Positions 31,976-40,085 of a stretch of DNA of 64,000 nt are shown here, one piece after another. Every line of letters begins with the position of its first letter. The first letter of the stretch is position 1. The translations under genes and the position numbers were made by a program. The notes under the pieces were generated by a model. It was not told the origin of the DNA. It did not search any database and saw only the letters and a program-made list of their open reading frames with translations. The DNA comes from an uncultured Lachnospiraceae bacterium. Lineage in GTDB: Bacteria; Bacillota; Clostridia; Lachnospirales; Lachnospiraceae. The stretch lies in NCBI GenBank assembly GCA_944381635.1, contig CALWLY010000011.1, positions 27,839 through 91,838 on the forward strand, given 5' to 3'.

Positions 31976-33289
31976 ATGCTTACTACCCTTAAGAACGCTT
32001 TTAAAATTAAGGATATCCGAAAAAAGCTTCTGTTCACATTTGCAATGTTAGTTGTGATCCGTTTAGGATCACAGCTGCCAGTGCCTGGTGTTGACAGAAA
32101 CTATTTTGCTAATTGGTTCGCAGCGCAGACAGGGGATGCTTTTAACTTTTTTGATGCATTTACGGGAGGTTCCTTTCTGAACATGTCATTGTTCGCTCTG
32201 AACATTACCCCGTACATTACTTCTTCCATTATTATGCAGCTTTTGACCATCGCGATTCCGAAACTGGAAGAGATGCAGAAAGACGGCGAAGATGGAAGAA
32301 AGAAAATCACCGCGATTACGAGATATGTGACAGTTGCTCTGGCACTTGTGGAATCCACAGCCATGGCAGTTGGTTTCGGAAGAAGCGGACTTTTGCAGGA
32401 ATTCAATGCACTTAACGTAATTACCGTAATTGTTGCATTGACTGCAGGAAGTGCATTCCTGATGTGGATTGGCGAGAGAATTACAGAGCATGGTGTTGGA
32501 AATGGTATTTCTATCGTACTTACTTTGAATATCCTTTCCAGAGTGCCGCATGATCTGACAACACTTTATGAGCAGTTTATAAAGGGGAAAGCGATTGCGG
32601 TAGGAGCACTTGCAGCAGTAATTATTATAGCTATTATTGTAGGTATGACGGTTCTGGTAATCATTTTAAATGATGCTACCCGCAAAATACCGGTACAGTA
32701 CGCGAAGAAAGTTCAGGGACGCAAGATGGTAGGCGGACAGACTTCCAGCATTCCGCTGAAAGTAAACACCGCAGGCGTAATCCCGGTTATCTTCGCTTCT
32801 TCTATTATGCAGTTTCCGGTAGTTATCTGTGCCCTGATCGGATACGAGGGAACAGGTATATGGGCTCATATTTTAAGAGGTCTCAATTCCTCATACTGGT
32901 GCAGACCCAGTGAGCCGATTTATTCGATTGGATTGGTTGTATATATTTTACTGGTAGTATTCTTTGCATACTTCTATACATCCATTACTTTCAATCCGCT
33001 GGAAGTTGCCAACAATATGAAGAAACAGGGCGGTTTCATCCCGGGTATCAGACCTGGAAAACCGACCAGCGATTATCTGACAAAAATTCTGAATTACATT
33101 ATCTTTATCGGTGCAGTTGGCCTGACAATTGTCTGTGTAATTCCATTCTTCTTCAATGGAGTTTTCAATGCCAGCGTTTCCTTCGGAGGAACAAGCCTGA
33201 TCATTATCGTCAGCGTTACACTTGAGACAATCAAACAGATTGAATCACAGATGCTGGTGCGTAATTACAAAGGATTTTTGAACGACTAA
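31976..33289 (+). CDS. secY: Protein translocase subunit SecY
   Basis: SecY (437 aa) is the channel of the SecYEG translocon in the cytoplasmic membrane, with ten transmembrane helices expected and visible as hydrophobic blocks. LPVPGVDR near residue 36, the plug region GGSFLNMSLFALNITPYITSSI split over helices 2a/2b, and the cytosolic loop FIPGIRPGKPTSDYL are family markers. GAGGTGATGTAA immediately precedes ATG 31976, giving tight coupling to rplO. No accessory SecY genes are present. Confidence 0.98.
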   Translation: MLTTLKNAFKIKDIRKKLLFTFAMLVVIRLGSQLPVPGVDRNYFANWFAAQTGDAFNFFDAFTGGSFLNMSLFALNITPYITSSIIMQLLTIAIPKLEEMQKDGEDGRKKITAITRYVTVALALVESTAMAVGFGRSGLLQEFNALNVITVIVALTAGSAFLMWIGERITEHGVGNGISIVLTLNILSRVPHDLTTLYEQFIKGKAIAVGALAAVIIIAIIVGMTVLVIILNDATRKIPVQYAKKVQGRKMVGGQTSSIPLKVNTAGVIPVIFASSIMQFPVVICALIGYEGTGIWAHILRGLNSSYWCRPSEPIYSIGLVVYILLVVFFAYFYTSITFNPLEVANNMKKQGGFIPGIRPGKPTSDYLTKILNYIIFIGAVGLTIVCVIPFFFNGVFNASVSFGGTSLIIIVSVTLETIKQIESQMLVRNYKGFLND

Positions 33290-33396
33290 GTTTATAGATA
33301 ACAATAGAAGTTAACTCAGGGAGGGACAGGACGGAGACGTGCTGTCCCATTCTGGGTTTACAGGATAAAAGTCACAGATAAAAAGGAGCTTGTACA

Positions 33397-34038
33397 ATGA
33401 AAATTATTATGTTAGGCGCACCTGGCGCGGGAAAAGGTACACAGGCAAAAATGATCGCGGACAAATATCAGGTTCCGCATGTTTCCACCGGTGATATTTT
33501 CAGAGCAAACATTAAAAACGGCACAGAACTGGGAATGGAAGCAAAGAAATACATGGACCAGGGACTTCTCGTTCCGGATGAACTGACCGTAAAGATTCTT
33601 CTGGACAGAGTAGCACAGGATGACTGCAAAAACGGATATGTGCTGGATGGTTTCCCGAGAACAATTCCCCAGGCAGAAGTTCTGGATAAGGCTCTCACAG
33701 AGCTGGGAGATAAAATTGATTATGCGATCAATGTGGACGTTCCGGATGAAAATATCATCAAGAGAATGTCAGGAAGACGCGCTTGCCTGTCCTGTGGAGC
33801 TACCTACCATATTGAACATATCCCTCCGAAAAAAGAAGGCATCTGTGACAGATGCGGCAGCGAGCTGGTTTTAAGAGATGACGATAAGGAAGAAACCGTA
33901 AAGAATCGTCTGGATGTTTACCACAAACAGACTCAGCCGCTGATTGATTTCTACACAGAAAAAGGAGTACTTAAGGAAGTGGACGGAACACGTTCCATGG
34001 AAGAAGTGTTCCAGGCAATCACAGAAATTCTCGGTTAA
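33397..34038 (+). CDS. adk: Adenylate kinase (zinc-binding LID type)
   Basis: Adenylate kinase (213 aa) converts ATP + AMP to two ADP. P-loop GAPGAGKGTQ lies at residues 7-16, the AMP-binding DGFPRTIPQAE at about 84-94. The LID carries a four-cysteine zinc site (CLSCG ... CDRCG, about residues 130-153), typical of Gram-positives. AAAGGAGCTTGTACA precedes ATG 33397. The secY-adk gap holds a small GGGACAG/CTGTCCC hairpin without a T-run. Confidence 0.97.
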   Translation: MKIIMLGAPGAGKGTQAKMIADKYQVPHVSTGDIFRANIKNGTELGMEAKKYMDQGLLVPDELTVKILLDRVAQDDCKNGYVLDGFPRTIPQAEVLDKALTELGDKIDYAINVDVPDENIIKRMSGRRACLSCGATYHIEHIPPKKEGICDRCGSELVLRDDDKEETVKNRLDVYHKQTQPLIDFYTEKGVLKEVDGTRSMEEVFQAITEILG

Positions 34039-34084
34039 GGATCAGTGAAAACAGCGCCGCTTGTTGCGGCAGATGGGAGGAAAA

Positions 34085-34837
34085 ATGGCTGTAACGATTA
34101 AATCTGCCAGAGAGATTGAACTGATGCGTGAGGCGGGAAGAATCCTTGCGAAAGTACATGAGGAGCTTGGCGCGGCAATTCGGCCGGGAATGTCCACTCT
34201 TGAGATTGATGAACTTGGAGAAAAACTGATCAGAGGATACGGCTGTGTACCGAATTTCCTTCACTATAACGGATATCCGGCGTCGATTTGTGTCTCGGTC
34301 AATGAGGAAGTAGTTCACGGTATTCCCAGAAAGCATCATATATTAAAAGAAGGCGACATTGTCAGTCTGGATGCGGGACTTATTTACAAGGGGTACCATT
34401 CTGATGCTGCGAGAACCCATGCGGTAGGGCAGATTAGTGCGGAAGCAGCAAAACTCATCGAAGTAACGAGACAGAGCTTCTTTGAAGGAATAAAAATGGC
34501 AAAAAGCGGAAATCATCTCTATGATATTTCGGCAGCCATAGATGCATATGTCAGCCAGTTCGGTTATGGAATCGTAAGAGACCTGGTCGGACACGGCATT
34601 GGCACACAGCTGCATGAGGATCCACAGATTCCGAACTTTGCACAGAAAAGAAAAGGCGTAAGACTTCAGGCAGGCATGACACTGGCGATTGAACCGATGA
34701 TAAATGCGGGCACTTACGAAGTTGACTGGCTGGACGACGGCTGGACTGTTGTTTCCAGGGACCGCTCCCTTTCGGCGCACTACGAAAATACCGTTCTGAT
34801 TACGGACGGAGAACCCGAGATTCTGACTTTGTTATAA
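34085..34837 (+). CDS. map: Methionine aminopeptidase, type I
   Basis: Removes the initiator methionine from nascent proteins (250 aa). The dinuclear metal site is complete: Asp in VSLDAGL, Asp in HSDAARTH, His in GHGIGTQLHE, Glu in AIEPMI and the C-terminal SAHYENTV Glu. Start ATG 34085 follows GGGAGGAAAA; in-frame codons before it lack a ribosome-binding site. Its place after adk is conserved in low-GC Gram-positives. Confidence 0.97.
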   Translation: MAVTIKSAREIELMREAGRILAKVHEELGAAIRPGMSTLEIDELGEKLIRGYGCVPNFLHYNGYPASICVSVNEEVVHGIPRKHHILKEGDIVSLDAGLIYKGYHSDAARTHAVGQISAEAAKLIEVTRQSFFEGIKMAKSGNHLYDISAAIDAYVSQFGYGIVRDLVGHGIGTQLHEDPQIPNFAQKRKGVRLQAGMTLAIEPMINAGTYEVDWLDDGWTVVSRDRSLSAHYENTVLITDGEPEILTLL

Positions 34838-34855
34838 GGAAAGGAAAAAGAATTT

Positions 34856-35113
34856 ATGACGGGAAAACTGGTACGCTCCAAAGCAGGACACGACAAAGGA
34901 ATGCTCTATATTGTCGTCCGGGAAGAAGAACACTGCGTCTATGTGGCGGATGGTGTTCTGAAAACCTACGGGAATCCAAAAAGAAAGAACAGAAAACATC
35001 TTCAGCTTATAAACAGCGGATTTTCCGCAGAAGAGATAAATAAGCTGGCAGAGAATCCGGCGAATGCGGATACGGAAATTAAATACAAAATAAAACAGTG
35101 TGCGAATTGTTAA
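34856..35113 (+). CDS. KOW-domain RNA-binding protein (L14e/YlxR-neighbour type)
   Basis: 85 aa, basic, beginning KLVRSKAGHDKGMLYIVV, a KOW motif like that of archaeal/eukaryotic L14e, followed by VYVADGVLKTYGNPKRKN and a Lys-rich segment. Proteins of this kind sit between map and infA in many Clostridia and are annotated only as KOW RNA-binding proteins; a ribosome-associated role is likely but not shown. AAGGAAAGGAAAAAGAATTT precedes ATG 34856. Confidence 0.85.
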   Translation: MTGKLVRSKAGHDKGMLYIVVREEEHCVYVADGVLKTYGNPKRKNRKHLQLINSGFSAEEINKLAENPANADTEIKYKIKQCANC

Positions 35114-35155
35114 CAGAATCAAGAGCCGCCGGGGTGCGGCAGAAAAGAGGTAAAA

Positions 35156-35374
35156 ATGTCTAAAGCGGATGTAATTGAAATTGAAGGAACTGTAGTGGAG
35201 AAGCTGCCTAACACCATGTTCCAGGTAGAGCTGGAAAACGGACATAGAGTTTTGGCACATATCAGCGGAAAATTAAGACAGAACTTTATCCGTATTCTTC
35301 CTGGAGATAAAGTGACTCTGGAGCTTTCTCCTTATGACCTTACCAAAGGACGTATTATCTGGAGAGATAAATAA
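35156..35374 (+). CDS. infA: Translation initiation factor IF-1
   Basis: IF-1 (72 aa) occupies the A site during initiation. It is a single S1/OB fold with [19 protein letters not shown] and [30 protein letters not shown] precedes ATG 35156. It is the last gene of the S10-spc transcription unit, which ends in the terminator at 35385. Confidence 0.97.
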   Translation: MSKADVIEIEGTVVEKLPNTMFQVELENGHRVLAHISGKLRQNFIRILPGDKVTLELSPYDLTKGRIIWRDK

Positions 35375-35384
35375 GAAGACTTGC

Positions 35385-35425
35385 AGGGATGTCTGATCAG
35401 AGCAGATGGCAGACATCCCTTTTTA
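35385..35425 (+). terminator. Terminator of the rpsJ-infA unit
   Basis: AGGGATGTCTG pairs with CAGACATCCCT around an internal AT/GC loop and is followed by five T, which form part of the next hairpin's arm. Confidence 0.85.
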
Positions 35426-35460
35426 TACGATAGGAAACATGATTTCCTATCGTATAAAAA
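35420..35460. repeat. Dispersed intergenic hairpin, copy 3
   Basis: 18-base perfect arms (35420-35437 and 35443-35460, core TACGATAGGAAA) with loop CATGA. The following sequence ACGCTCCGCTGTGGATGC (35463-35480) recurs almost exactly after the copy at 39886-39926. A GC-rich hairpin GTGTGCGC/GCGCACAC with TTTT (35532-35556) ends the block. 35557-35683 is AT-rich spacer with nothing recognizable. Confidence 0.75.
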
Positions 35461-35683
35461 AGACGCTCCGCTGTGGATGCTCACTTTACGCTCAAGGAAG
35501 ATGGTTGCTGACGCAGCCGCGCTCCGGCGCGAGTGTGCGCTGGAGCGCACACTTTTCCATGAATGTGAAAATTTTGGAAAATGATATTTTGATACAGGAA
35601 AAACAATATTTCACATAAGGATAAAGAAACAAAAAAACGGCGGAAAATCAAGGAATTTCGGCAAAATTTACAAGGAAAAGACC

Positions 35684-35712
35684 TTGCAATCGGGGAAGTC
35701 CCATGCTATAAT
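35684..35712 (+). promoter_or_regulatory. rpmJ/alpha-operon promoter
   Basis: TTGCAA at 35684-35689, 17-base spacer, TATAAT at 35707-35712. It starts the rpmJ-rpsM-rpsK-rpsD-rpoA-rplQ unit. Confidence 0.85.
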
Positions 35713-35810
35713 ATAAAACGGTCTTTTTGAGAATGTGAAACTGCGCCTTTTTCAAGAAAGCAGTTTCGTGTGATTCAAGTTGCCACAAGTGCAGCGGAAG
35801 GAGGGTCAAG

Positions 35811-35924
35811 ATGAAAGTCAGATCATCAGTAAAACCGATTTGCGAAAAATGCAAAATCATTAAAAGAAAGGGCAGCATCAGAGTAATCTGCGAAAACCCG
35901 AAACACAAACAGAGACAGGGCTAA
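35811..35924 (+). CDS. rpmJ: 50S ribosomal protein L36
   Basis: L36 (bL36) is a 37-residue zinc protein, [20 protein letters not shown] at its start. The zinc ligands are C11, C14, C27 and H32, the standard C+ form. GGAAGGAGGGTCAAG precedes ATG 35811. It is first in the alpha-operon unit and is followed by a 314-base structured leader before rpsM. Confidence 0.96.
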   Translation: MKVRSSVKPICEKCKIIKRKGSIRVICENPKHKQRQG

Positions 35925-36238
35925 TTCCACTGTCGCACTAATTGAGGCGGCTGCAGCGGAACTTAAGGTAGTTTCGCTGATGAAGATAATTGAACGTAGA
36001 GAGCCTACGGGAGATTACTTTTTGATACCGAAAATAAGATACTTTTTAAGGTATCTGGAAGCGAACAGACTTCCGCACTGTGGAAACAGTGCCAGAGTAT
36101 CGGAAAGATCGGATCATGTCCGGTTGGGTAGGAATACCCCAGTCAATTAGTAACTAATTTAGGAGAGCACAGGCAGTAAGCCGTGCGGATTGTATGTCGG
36201 AAAGCCAAGAGGCATACAAAGAAATGGAGGAAACGTAA
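35925..36238 (+). ncRNA. Structured rpmJ-rpsM intergenic leader
   Basis: 314 bases without a gene but with many hairpins: GATACC/GGTATC (36024-36055), GGAAG/CTTCC (36057-36074), GCACTGT-GGAA-ACAGTGC (36075-36092), GGGTA-GGAA-TACCC (36126-36139) and TGTATG/CATACA (36191-36218), the last just before the rpsM ribosome-binding site. Two of the loops are GNRA tetraloops. In E. coli the alpha operon leader before rpsM binds S4; rpsD lies in this unit too. Function here is inference. Confidence 0.55.
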
Positions 36239-36607
36239 ATGGCTCGTATTGCAGGTATCGACTTACCAAGAGAGAAACGTGTTGAAATCGGCTTAACTTA
36301 CATCTACGGAATCGGCAGAGTAAGCGCTAACAAAATTTTAGCACAGGCAAATGTTAATCCCGACACTCGCGTGAGAGAATTAACAGATGATGAAGTAAAA
36401 AGAATCAGTGCTGTAATCGATGAAACCATGACAGTGGAAGGTGATTTAAGAAGAGAAATCGCCCTGAACATCAAGAGATTACAGGAAATCGGATGCTACA
36501 GAGGGATCCGTCATCGTAAAGGACTTCCGGTTCGCGGACAGAAAACAAAAACAAACGCAAGAACAAGAAAAGGTCCTAAGAGAACAGTTGCAAACAAGAA
36601 GAAATAA
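36239..36607 (+). CDS. rpsM: 30S ribosomal protein S13
   Basis: S13 (uS13, 122 aa) forms head-to-50S bridges and touches P-site t[24 protein letters not shown] at the start (split motif), YIYGIGR and the C-terminal [22 protein letters not shown] are diagnostic. ATGGAGGAAACGTA precedes ATG 36239. Follows the long leader after rpmJ. Confidence 0.97.
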   Translation: MARIAGIDLPREKRVEIGLTYIYGIGRVSANKILAQANVNPDTRVRELTDDEVKRISAVIDETMTVEGDLRREIALNIKRLQEIGCYRGIRHRKGLPVRGQKTKTNARTRKGPKRTVANKKK

Positions 36608-36640
36608 TGATTTTATCAAGAGGAAAGTAGGTTAGTTTAA

Positions 36641-37036
36641 ATGGCTAAGAAAGTTGCGAAAAAAGTAACAAAAAAACGTGTCAAGAAAAACGTTGAACGC
36701 GGACAGGCACATATTCAGTCTTCTTTTAATAACACAATCGTGACATTAACAGATTCTGAAGGTAATGCTTTAAGCTGGGCTTCTGCCGGCGGTCTGGGAT
36801 TTAAAGGTTCAAGGAAATCTACTCCATATGCAGCACAGATGGCTGCAGAAACAGCTACTAAAGCTGCTCTTATTCACGGCTTAAAGACAGTAGACGTTTT
36901 TGTAAAAGGTCCTGGATCAGGACGTGAAGCTGCAATCCGTGCCCTTCAGGCATGCGGTCTGGATGTAGTAAGCATCAAAGATGTTACTCCGGTACCTCAC
37001 AACGGATGCCGCCCGCCTAAACGTCGTCGTGTCTAA
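36641..37036 (+). CDS. rpsK: 30S ribosomal protein S11
   Basis: S11 (uS11, 131 aa) lines the platform near the E site. [32 protein letters not shown] and the C-terminal [13 protein letters not shown] are standard. The ribosome-binding site GAGGAAAGTAGG is weaker than for its neighbours. A 230-base gap to rpsD follows, unusually long for this operon. Confidence 0.97.
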   Translation: MAKKVAKKVTKKRVKKNVERGQAHIQSSFNNTIVTLTDSEGNALSWASAGGLGFKGSRKSTPYAAQMAAETATKAALIHGLKTVDVFVKGPGSGREAAIRALQACGLDVVSIKDVTPVPHNGCRPPKRRRV

Positions 37037-37266
37037 TGAATAACAATGTTCTATCCTGAAGGGAATTCCCTTCAGAAAAAGTGAATGGGGAGATGTTTCG
37101 GCATTTTCCCTTTCGCTGCGTTTGCAATTTGTGAACTGAACGGACTTTTATCACATAGATTGGATGACATATTTCCGGTAAAGATTTGCGTATATGCAAG
37201 CAAGACGTTGGAAGAAGACATTAGTAATTAATGCTGTAAACAATATTATTTTGGAGGAAAATTAAA

Positions 37267-37860
37267 ATGGCAGTAAACAGAGTTCCTGTATTAAAAAGAT
37301 GTAGAGCACTCGGATTAGAGCCGAGCTACTTAGGTTATGACAAAAAGTCTAACAGAACATCAGCAAGAGCTGGTAAAAAAATGAGCGAATATGGCCTTCA
37401 GTTAAGAGAAAAACAGAAAGCTAAATTCATCTACGGCGTTCTGGAAAAACCTTTCCGTAACTACTACGAAAAAGCTGACAGAATGAAAGGTATGACAGGT
37501 GAAAACCTGATGATCATGCTGGAAAGAAGACTGGACAGCGTAGTATTCAGAATGGGATTCGCAAGAACAAGAAGAGAAGCTAGACAGATCGTTGGACACA
37601 AACACGTTCTGGTTAACGGAAAATGCATCAACATTCCTTCCTATTTGATCAAAGCTGGTGACGTTATCGAAATCAGAGAAAAATCTAAGAGCTTACAGAG
37701 ATACAAAGACATCCTTGAAGTAACAGCAGGACGTCTTGTACCTGAATGGATGGATGTAGATATCGAAGCATTCAAAGGCACAGTAAAAGAGCTTCCTACA
37801 AGAGAAATGATCGACGTGCCGGTTGATGAAATGCTTATCGTCGAATTATATTCCAAATAA
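37267..37860 (+). CDS. rpsD: 30S ribosomal protein S4
   Basis: S4 (uS4, 197 aa) is a primary 16S binder and translational repressor of the alpha operon in E. coli. The S4 RNA-binding domain reads [21 protein letters not shown] and [34 protein letters not shown] precedes ATG 37267. Here rpsD lies inside the alpha operon as in E. coli and other Clostridia, unlike the separate B. subtilis rpsD. The N-terminus lacks an obvious zinc site (single Cys). Confidence 0.97.
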   Translation: MAVNRVPVLKRCRALGLEPSYLGYDKKSNRTSARAGKKMSEYGLQLREKQKAKFIYGVLEKPFRNYYEKADRMKGMTGENLMIMLERRLDSVVFRMGFARTRREARQIVGHKHVLVNGKCINIPSYLIKAGDVIEIREKSKSLQRYKDILEVTAGRLVPEWMDVDIEAFKGTVKELPTREMIDVPVDEMLIVELYSK

Positions 37861-37908
37861 TTCAAATAACAATTCATCTAAAAATGTTCGTAAAGGAGGG
37901 TATTTGCA

Positions 37909-38868
37909 GTGTTTGATTTTGAAAGACCCAATATTGAGGTTGCTGAAATCTCCGAAGACAAGAAGTACGGCAAATTCGTCGTGGAACCCCTGGAAAGAGG
38001 TTACGGAATTACACTTGGTAACTCCCTGAGAAGAATTATGCTGTCTTCCTTACCGGGTGCTGCAGTCAGCCAGGTGAAAATCGATGGTGTTTTACACGAG
38101 TTCAGCTCCATCCCCGGCGTAAAAGAGGATGTGACTGAAATCATCATGAACATCAAGAGTCTGGCTATCAAAAACAACAGCGAAACAAATGAGCCGAAAA
38201 CAGCATATATTGAGTTTGAAGGCGAAGGCGTTGTAAGAGCTTCCGATATTCAGGTTGACCAGGATATTGAGATTTTAAATCCCGACCTTGTTATCGCAAC
38301 ATTAAGCGGCGGCAAGGAAAGCAAATTGTACATGGAGCTGACCATTACAAAGGGCAGAGGCTATGTAAGTGCCGACAAGAATAAGAGCGAAGACCTGCCG
38401 ATCGGCGTTCTCGCAATCGATTCTATTTACACTCCTGTAGAAAGAGTTAATATGACAGTACAGAATACCCGTGTTGGTCAGGTAACTGACTATGATAAAC
38501 TGACACTGGATGTCTACACAAACGGAACCCTGGCTCCGGATGAAGCTGTCAGCTTAGCTGCAAAAGTACTCAGCGAACACTTAAGTCTTTTCATTGATTT
38601 ATCCGAAAATGCCAAAACTGCAGAAGTTATGGTAGAGAAGGAAGACGATGAAAAAGAAAAGGTATTGGAAATGAGTATCGATGAGCTTGAATTATCGGTT
38701 CGTTCCTATAACTGCTTAAAGCGTGCTGGTATTAATACAGTAGAAGAATTAACAAACAAGACTCCCGAAGACATGATGAAAGTTCGTAACCTCGGACGTA
38801 AATCATTAGAGGAAGTTCTTGCAAAATTAAAAGAACTGGGCTTACAGTTAAACCCTAGCGAAGAATAA
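37909..38868 (+). CDS. rpoA: DNA-directed RNA polymerase subunit alpha
   Basis: The alpha subunit (319 aa) dimerizes to start polymerase assembly. The N-terminal domain has [20 protein letters not shown]; the C-terminal domain (about 245-319) has [23 protein letters not shown] and [19 protein letters not shown], the UP-element-binding helices. The start is GTG 37909 after AAAGGAGGGTATTTGCA. A 362-base structured gap separates it from rplQ. Confidence 0.97.
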   Translation: MFDFERPNIEVAEISEDKKYGKFVVEPLERGYGITLGNSLRRIMLSSLPGAAVSQVKIDGVLHEFSSIPGVKEDVTEIIMNIKSLAIKNNSETNEPKTAYIEFEGEGVVRASDIQVDQDIEILNPDLVIATLSGGKESKLYMELTITKGRGYVSADKNKSEDLPIGVLAIDSIYTPVERVNMTVQNTRVGQVTDYDKLTLDVYTNGTLAPDEAVSLAAKVLSEHLSLFIDLSENAKTAEVMVEKEDDEKEKVLEMSIDELELSVRSYNCLKRAGINTVEELTNKTPEDMMKVRNLGRKSLEEVLAKLKELGLQLNPSEE

Positions 38869-39230
38869 AATTCTTCGCCAGGGTGCTGGCATGACCATTT
38901 TTAAATGAATGACGCTGAATGAATTTACCAGTCTGCAAGGCGGTGGAAGGAGGCGTAGCGGTGGCTACGCTGACTGACAACAACGTAGCAGATGGAAATT
39001 CAGACAAGTCATTCGTTGAATTATGGTCGTGACAGTGCCCAAGGTGCTACTTCACAAAAAGCGAAGCGTTTGTGAAGGAATTTGAAAATGGCTTGCCCGG
39101 TAAGTCCACAGGCGCGGACAGGTTTTAACATGATTGGCGTTAACCACACATTTGGCGGATAAGTCCAAAGGGCGCTGCCGGATGTACCAAGAATGAGAAA
39201 GGGCCTCTTTGAAGGCAAGGGAAAAGAAAA
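38869..39230 (+). ncRNA. Structured rpoA-rplQ intergenic RNA
   Basis: 362 bases without a gene. Nested complementary arms form a long branched stem: 38891-38898 with 39023-39030, GAATGAC 38907-38913 with GTCATTC 39008-39014, TGAATTT 38920-38926 with AAATTCA 38996-39002, and CCA/TCTG with CAGA/TGG inside. A capping hairpin GCGTAGC-ggtg-GCTACGC lies at 38953-38970. A separate hairpin TTCACAAA/TTTGTGAA lies at 39051-39076. rplQ is normally close behind rpoA. I cannot name a known family. Confidence 0.6.
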
Positions 39231-39767
39231 ATGGCAAAATATAGAAAATTAGGAAGAACATCTGACCAGAGAAAAGCTTTAATCAGAAGCCAGGTAACAT
39301 CTTTATTATACCATGGAAAAATTGTTACAACGGAAGCAAAAGCAAAAGAAATCCGTAAAATCGCAGAAGGCATCATCGCTTTAGGCGTAAAAGAAAAAGA
39401 CAATTTTGAAACTGTAAAAGTTACAGCTAAAGTAGCTCGTAAAGATAAAGATGGCAAGAGAGTAAAAGAAGTTGTAGATGGTAAAAAAGTTACTGTTTAC
39501 GATGAAGTAGAAAAAGAAATCAAAAAAGATCTGCCTTCCAGACTGCATGCAAGAAGACAGATGCTGAAAGTTTTCTACGATGTAACTGAAGTTCCTGCTG
39601 GAAACGCTGGAAAGAAAAAAGGAACAAAGAAAGTTGATATGCCTGCAAAGGTATTTGATGAAATCGCTCCTAAATATGCAGACCGCAAAGGTGGTTACAC
39701 AAGAATCATCAAAATCGGTCAGCGTAAAGGCGATGGCGCTATGGAAGTTGTACTTGAGTTAGTATAA
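39231..39767 (+). CDS. rplQ: 50S ribosomal protein L17 (extended form)
   Basis: L17 (bL17) surrounds the tunnel exit. The N-terminal core YRKLGRTSDQRKALIRSQVT and the C-terminal GGYTRIIKIGQRKGDGAMEVV are typical. At 178 aa it is about 50-60 residues longer than the E. coli or Bacillus protein because of a Lys-rich insertion at about residues 65-145, as I recall for other Lachnospiraceae. The ribosome-binding site AAGGGAAAAGAAAA is modest. Last gene of the alpha-operon unit. Confidence 0.95.
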   Translation: MAKYRKLGRTSDQRKALIRSQVTSLLYHGKIVTTEAKAKEIRKIAEGIIALGVKEKDNFETVKVTAKVARKDKDGKRVKEVVDGKKVTVYDEVEKEIKKDLPSRLHARRQMLKVFYDVTEVPAGNAGKKKGTKKVDMPAKVFDEIAPKYADRKGGYTRIIKIGQRKGDGAMEVVLELV

Positions 39768-39796
39768 TTTTATAGAGTGAACCAGACCTAAGTAAG

Positions 39797-39889
39797 GTGC
39801 TGTGAGACTTATCCGAATTGCTTCACTCCCAGGTTGTTTGAGACCTGTGGACTGCAAAAGCTGAGGATTTGTTTCACAGCATTTTTTTT
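39797..39889 (+). terminator. Terminator of the alpha operon with large inner structure
   Basis: A 12-base arm at 39797-39808 (core GCTGTGA) pairs with 39871-39882 (core TCACAGC) and is followed by eight T. The 60-base loop holds further short stems (for example AGGT..ACCT type pairs), so it is an elaborate terminator rather than a simple hairpin. Confidence 0.7.
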
Positions 39890-39926
39890 CATGCGATAAG
39901 AAGCTTTATTTCTTATCGCATGAAAA
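39886..39926. repeat. Dispersed intergenic hairpin, copy 4
   Basis: 17-base perfect arms (39886-39902, 39910-39926; core CATGCGATAAGAA) with a 7-base loop, followed by ATGCTCCGCTGTGGATGC (39930-39947), nearly the same as after copy 3. From 39948 to 40085 there is only spacer before the sulfatase start. Confidence 0.75.
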
Positions 39927-40085
39927 TAAATGCTCCGCTGTGGATGCGTACACTTTTAGAATACAATCCCCGTTGAAGCTCAGATGAGATTGTGCTATAG
40001 TGAAAATGCAGGTGAAAAGCTTAATGAGGCATTCTATTTCATCTCCGGATTCTATTTACACAAATGCCTCAAAGTGGAGGGAAAC

